This document shows positions 62,620 through 64,000 of a stretch of 64,000 bases of DNA, in pieces (within the stretch, counting starts at the first letter, position 1; each line of letters begins with the position of its first letter). This DNA comes from Glandiceps talaboti (lineage: Eukaryota > Hemichordata > Enteropneusta > Spengelidae). The position numbers and the translations under genes are program-made. Location of the stretch: positions 16,217,461 to 16,281,460 of the forward strand of contig NC_135561.1 of the NCBI RefSeq assembly GCF_964340395.1. The letters are read 5' to 3'. Below the pieces are notes generated by a model that was not told the origin of the DNA, did no database searches, and saw only the letters and a list, made by a program, of their open reading frames with translations.

Positions 62620-63848
62620 CATATATCTGTACATACATACATACATACATACATACATACATACATACATACATACATACATACATACATACAAACATAC
62701 ATACATACATACATACATCCTACCTGTAAATGTTGCTTGATAGATTTCTTTAACAACATCCTTGTAAACCTTCTTTTTAAAGATGCCTAAATCAGTAGCA
62801 ATGACACGATAATTAGAAGATGAATTAATTAATCTGATTAAATAATTAATTTGATGAAATTGCTCCATTCAGGTAAGTGATCAAATAATAACGAACACGT
62901 GGCATATTTGTCACGATAAAAATTACGTCACCGAATGCTTTTCATCCAAAATGAATTCCCCCAACCCAAAATACATCCTCTTGACACCAAGTATGCATCC
63001 TCTTTCCCATTTTCATAAAATATGGGTTTGGGAGATTCATTCCATGATTTTACATCACCTACAATCAAGCATAGAATCAAATTGATATTGTGTCTTTATA
63101 GGGTGTCTTTGCTGTGGGCTTTTGCATCATTGGAGGTAGCAGAAATACATTATTCAATGGTTGAACACTGAATATTCATGACAGTTGTTTCATACTGAAG
63201 TGTATAGCATTTTGTACTCATGAATTTTCAGTGTTCATCAATATCGGTGTAAAGCTTGTGATAATTAACAGGGTAATTCGTCAAAGAGACGAGCTTGATG
63301 TTCAAAGTTTGTACACTGTACACTGAAGTAAGGGGGCTCTTTATTAGCATATCTTTTGTTTTTAATGTCTTAAATTTTGATACAAAAATATATAATATAC
63401 TTACAAGAATAAAAAAAAAGCATACCCAGAGTCCGAGCAAAAAAAATGATAATTGGAAATGAAGCGCCCACTTACATAACTCATCATTTGATTATCGTCT
63501 GCCAAATTAAAACAAATTATTCACTTCTCACTTTATGAAAGTTTATGAAAGGACAAGTTTCCCACAGAACACTTTACGAGATTAAAACCATCCATAATGT
63601 ATTATGTGATTTCTAACTAGGCTTTAAAATTGATTCTGTTTGTTTACTCTGCTGCAAAGAAATGACTACTGAGGCTATGAAGAATGTTCTCTTCCCGATA
63701 TCGAACAATATTAAACTGTTTTAATTGGTGTATTTACCTTGACGATCAATGAGCGACATCCCAAAAACTACACTGTTTGTAACACTTCTGGCTTTAATTG
63801 GTCGTTTTCCTCTTGTGACAACTTCCACAGTAAGACTATCGACCATAT
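60166..63848 (-). CDS. Gene B: TPR-like protein, paralogue of gene A (first exon outside window)
   Basis: Six exons: 63738-63848, 62724-62786, 62395-62486, 62066-62260, 61506-61619 and 60166-60918. Internal exon sizes (63, 92, 195, 114) and all phases equal those of gene A, so the two are duplicates. Counterparts line up residue for residue: LGYAYRKHGQLGKAQKHLE for the TPR, KPCFFRGECLYHL for the Cys segment, DKSIDLM at the start of the last exon, and DCLSDGY. The last exon is 234 nt longer than in A and adds a Ser/Asn/Asp-rich tail with a C-x2-C (CRQCELNHLLYRKKKT) and many Ser/Thr, perhaps phosphorylated and unstructured. By analogy with gene A the missing first exon should be about 34 nt; nothing suitable lies in 63849-64000. 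Probably cytosolic; function unknown. Confidence 0.8.
61084..61154. repeat. GT dinucleotide microsatellite
   Basis: About 35 GT units in a gene B intron. Confidence 0.95.
61222..61300. repeat. GAATAT hexanucleotide repeat
   Basis: About 12 units of GAATAT/GAATAC in a gene B intron. The Glu-Tyr frame on the plus strand is repeat translation. Confidence 0.9.
62581..62720. repeat. CATA microsatellite
   Basis: About 33 CATA units with a short interruption at 62613-62629. The array ends about four bases from the donor of the gene B exon 62724-62786, so length changes could affect splicing. Confidence 0.95.
63030..63215. mobile_element. Fold-back MITE (copy 3) in a gene B intron
   Basis: Matches 20126-20485 in order: CATTCCATGATTTTACATCACCTA, GGGTGTCTTTGCTGTGGGC, GGTTGAACACTGAATATTCA. 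The outer arms are mostly lost. Confidence 0.6.
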
Positions 63849-64000
63849 CTGTAAAAGCAATATCGGAGTAAATCTTGTGATAGTTAACCTGCTAACTACT
63901 CGTCAAAGAATCAAGCTTGTTGTTAGAATAGAAGTAGTACATTCGTGAATATATTTTCTTCGTGATTACTAGTGTGACACCCATTGTCTTTTTTATGCAT

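Overview
The window is nuclear DNA from an animal. Genes are split by introns with GT/AG borders, the coding families are metazoan (TIR domain, leucine-rich repeats, a relaxin/GRL101-type LRR-GPCR), and the DNA is AT-rich and crowded with microsatellites, fold-back elements and retrotransposons. This suits a marine invertebrate (lophotrochozoan or invertebrate deuterostome). I cannot name the species from sequence alone.

Layout. 83-2939 (-): 5' part of an LRR protein gene that runs off the left edge. 3770-7272 (-): near-complete CR1/L2-type LINE with an intact 1065-residue ORF. 7411-10315: LTR-retrotransposon-like element with two LTRs and a target-site duplication but no gag/pol. 12869-13256: a MITE. 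13631-18817 (-): complete seven-exon gene for a 377-aa TPR-like protein (gene A). 19481-22671 (-): complete four-exon gene for a 348-aa TIR-domain protein (gene T). 24465-25150, 27190-27345 and 43382-43727: related minisatellites in opposite orientations. 33185-35855 (-): small gene C, with a possible alternative last exon at 31584-31742. 39715-43190 (-): small two-exon gene D with a tRNA-derived SINE in its intron. 43922-46126: a 2.2-kb composite of nested palindromes. 49159-50957 (+): decayed LINE. 51114-56667 (+): LRR-GPCR gene whose last two exons encode a degenerate kinase-like domain; the GPCR exon carries two frameshifts. 57490-58390: a repeat element built on a microsatellite and tandem units of about 130 bp. 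60166-63848 (-): gene B, a paralogue of gene A with identical exon structure, whose first exon lies off the right edge.

The spliced models of genes A, T, C and D were assembled by eye. In each, exon lengths sum to a multiple of three and phases agree at every junction, which is the main support for them. Genes T and A lie head to tail 0.66 kb apart, and B is a second copy of A 41 kb away. This suggests a local cluster of TIR and TPR genes, possibly for innate signalling, but any functional link is inference. The LRR-GPCR/pseudokinase locus is the most unusual protein architecture in the window, although this copy looks broken.
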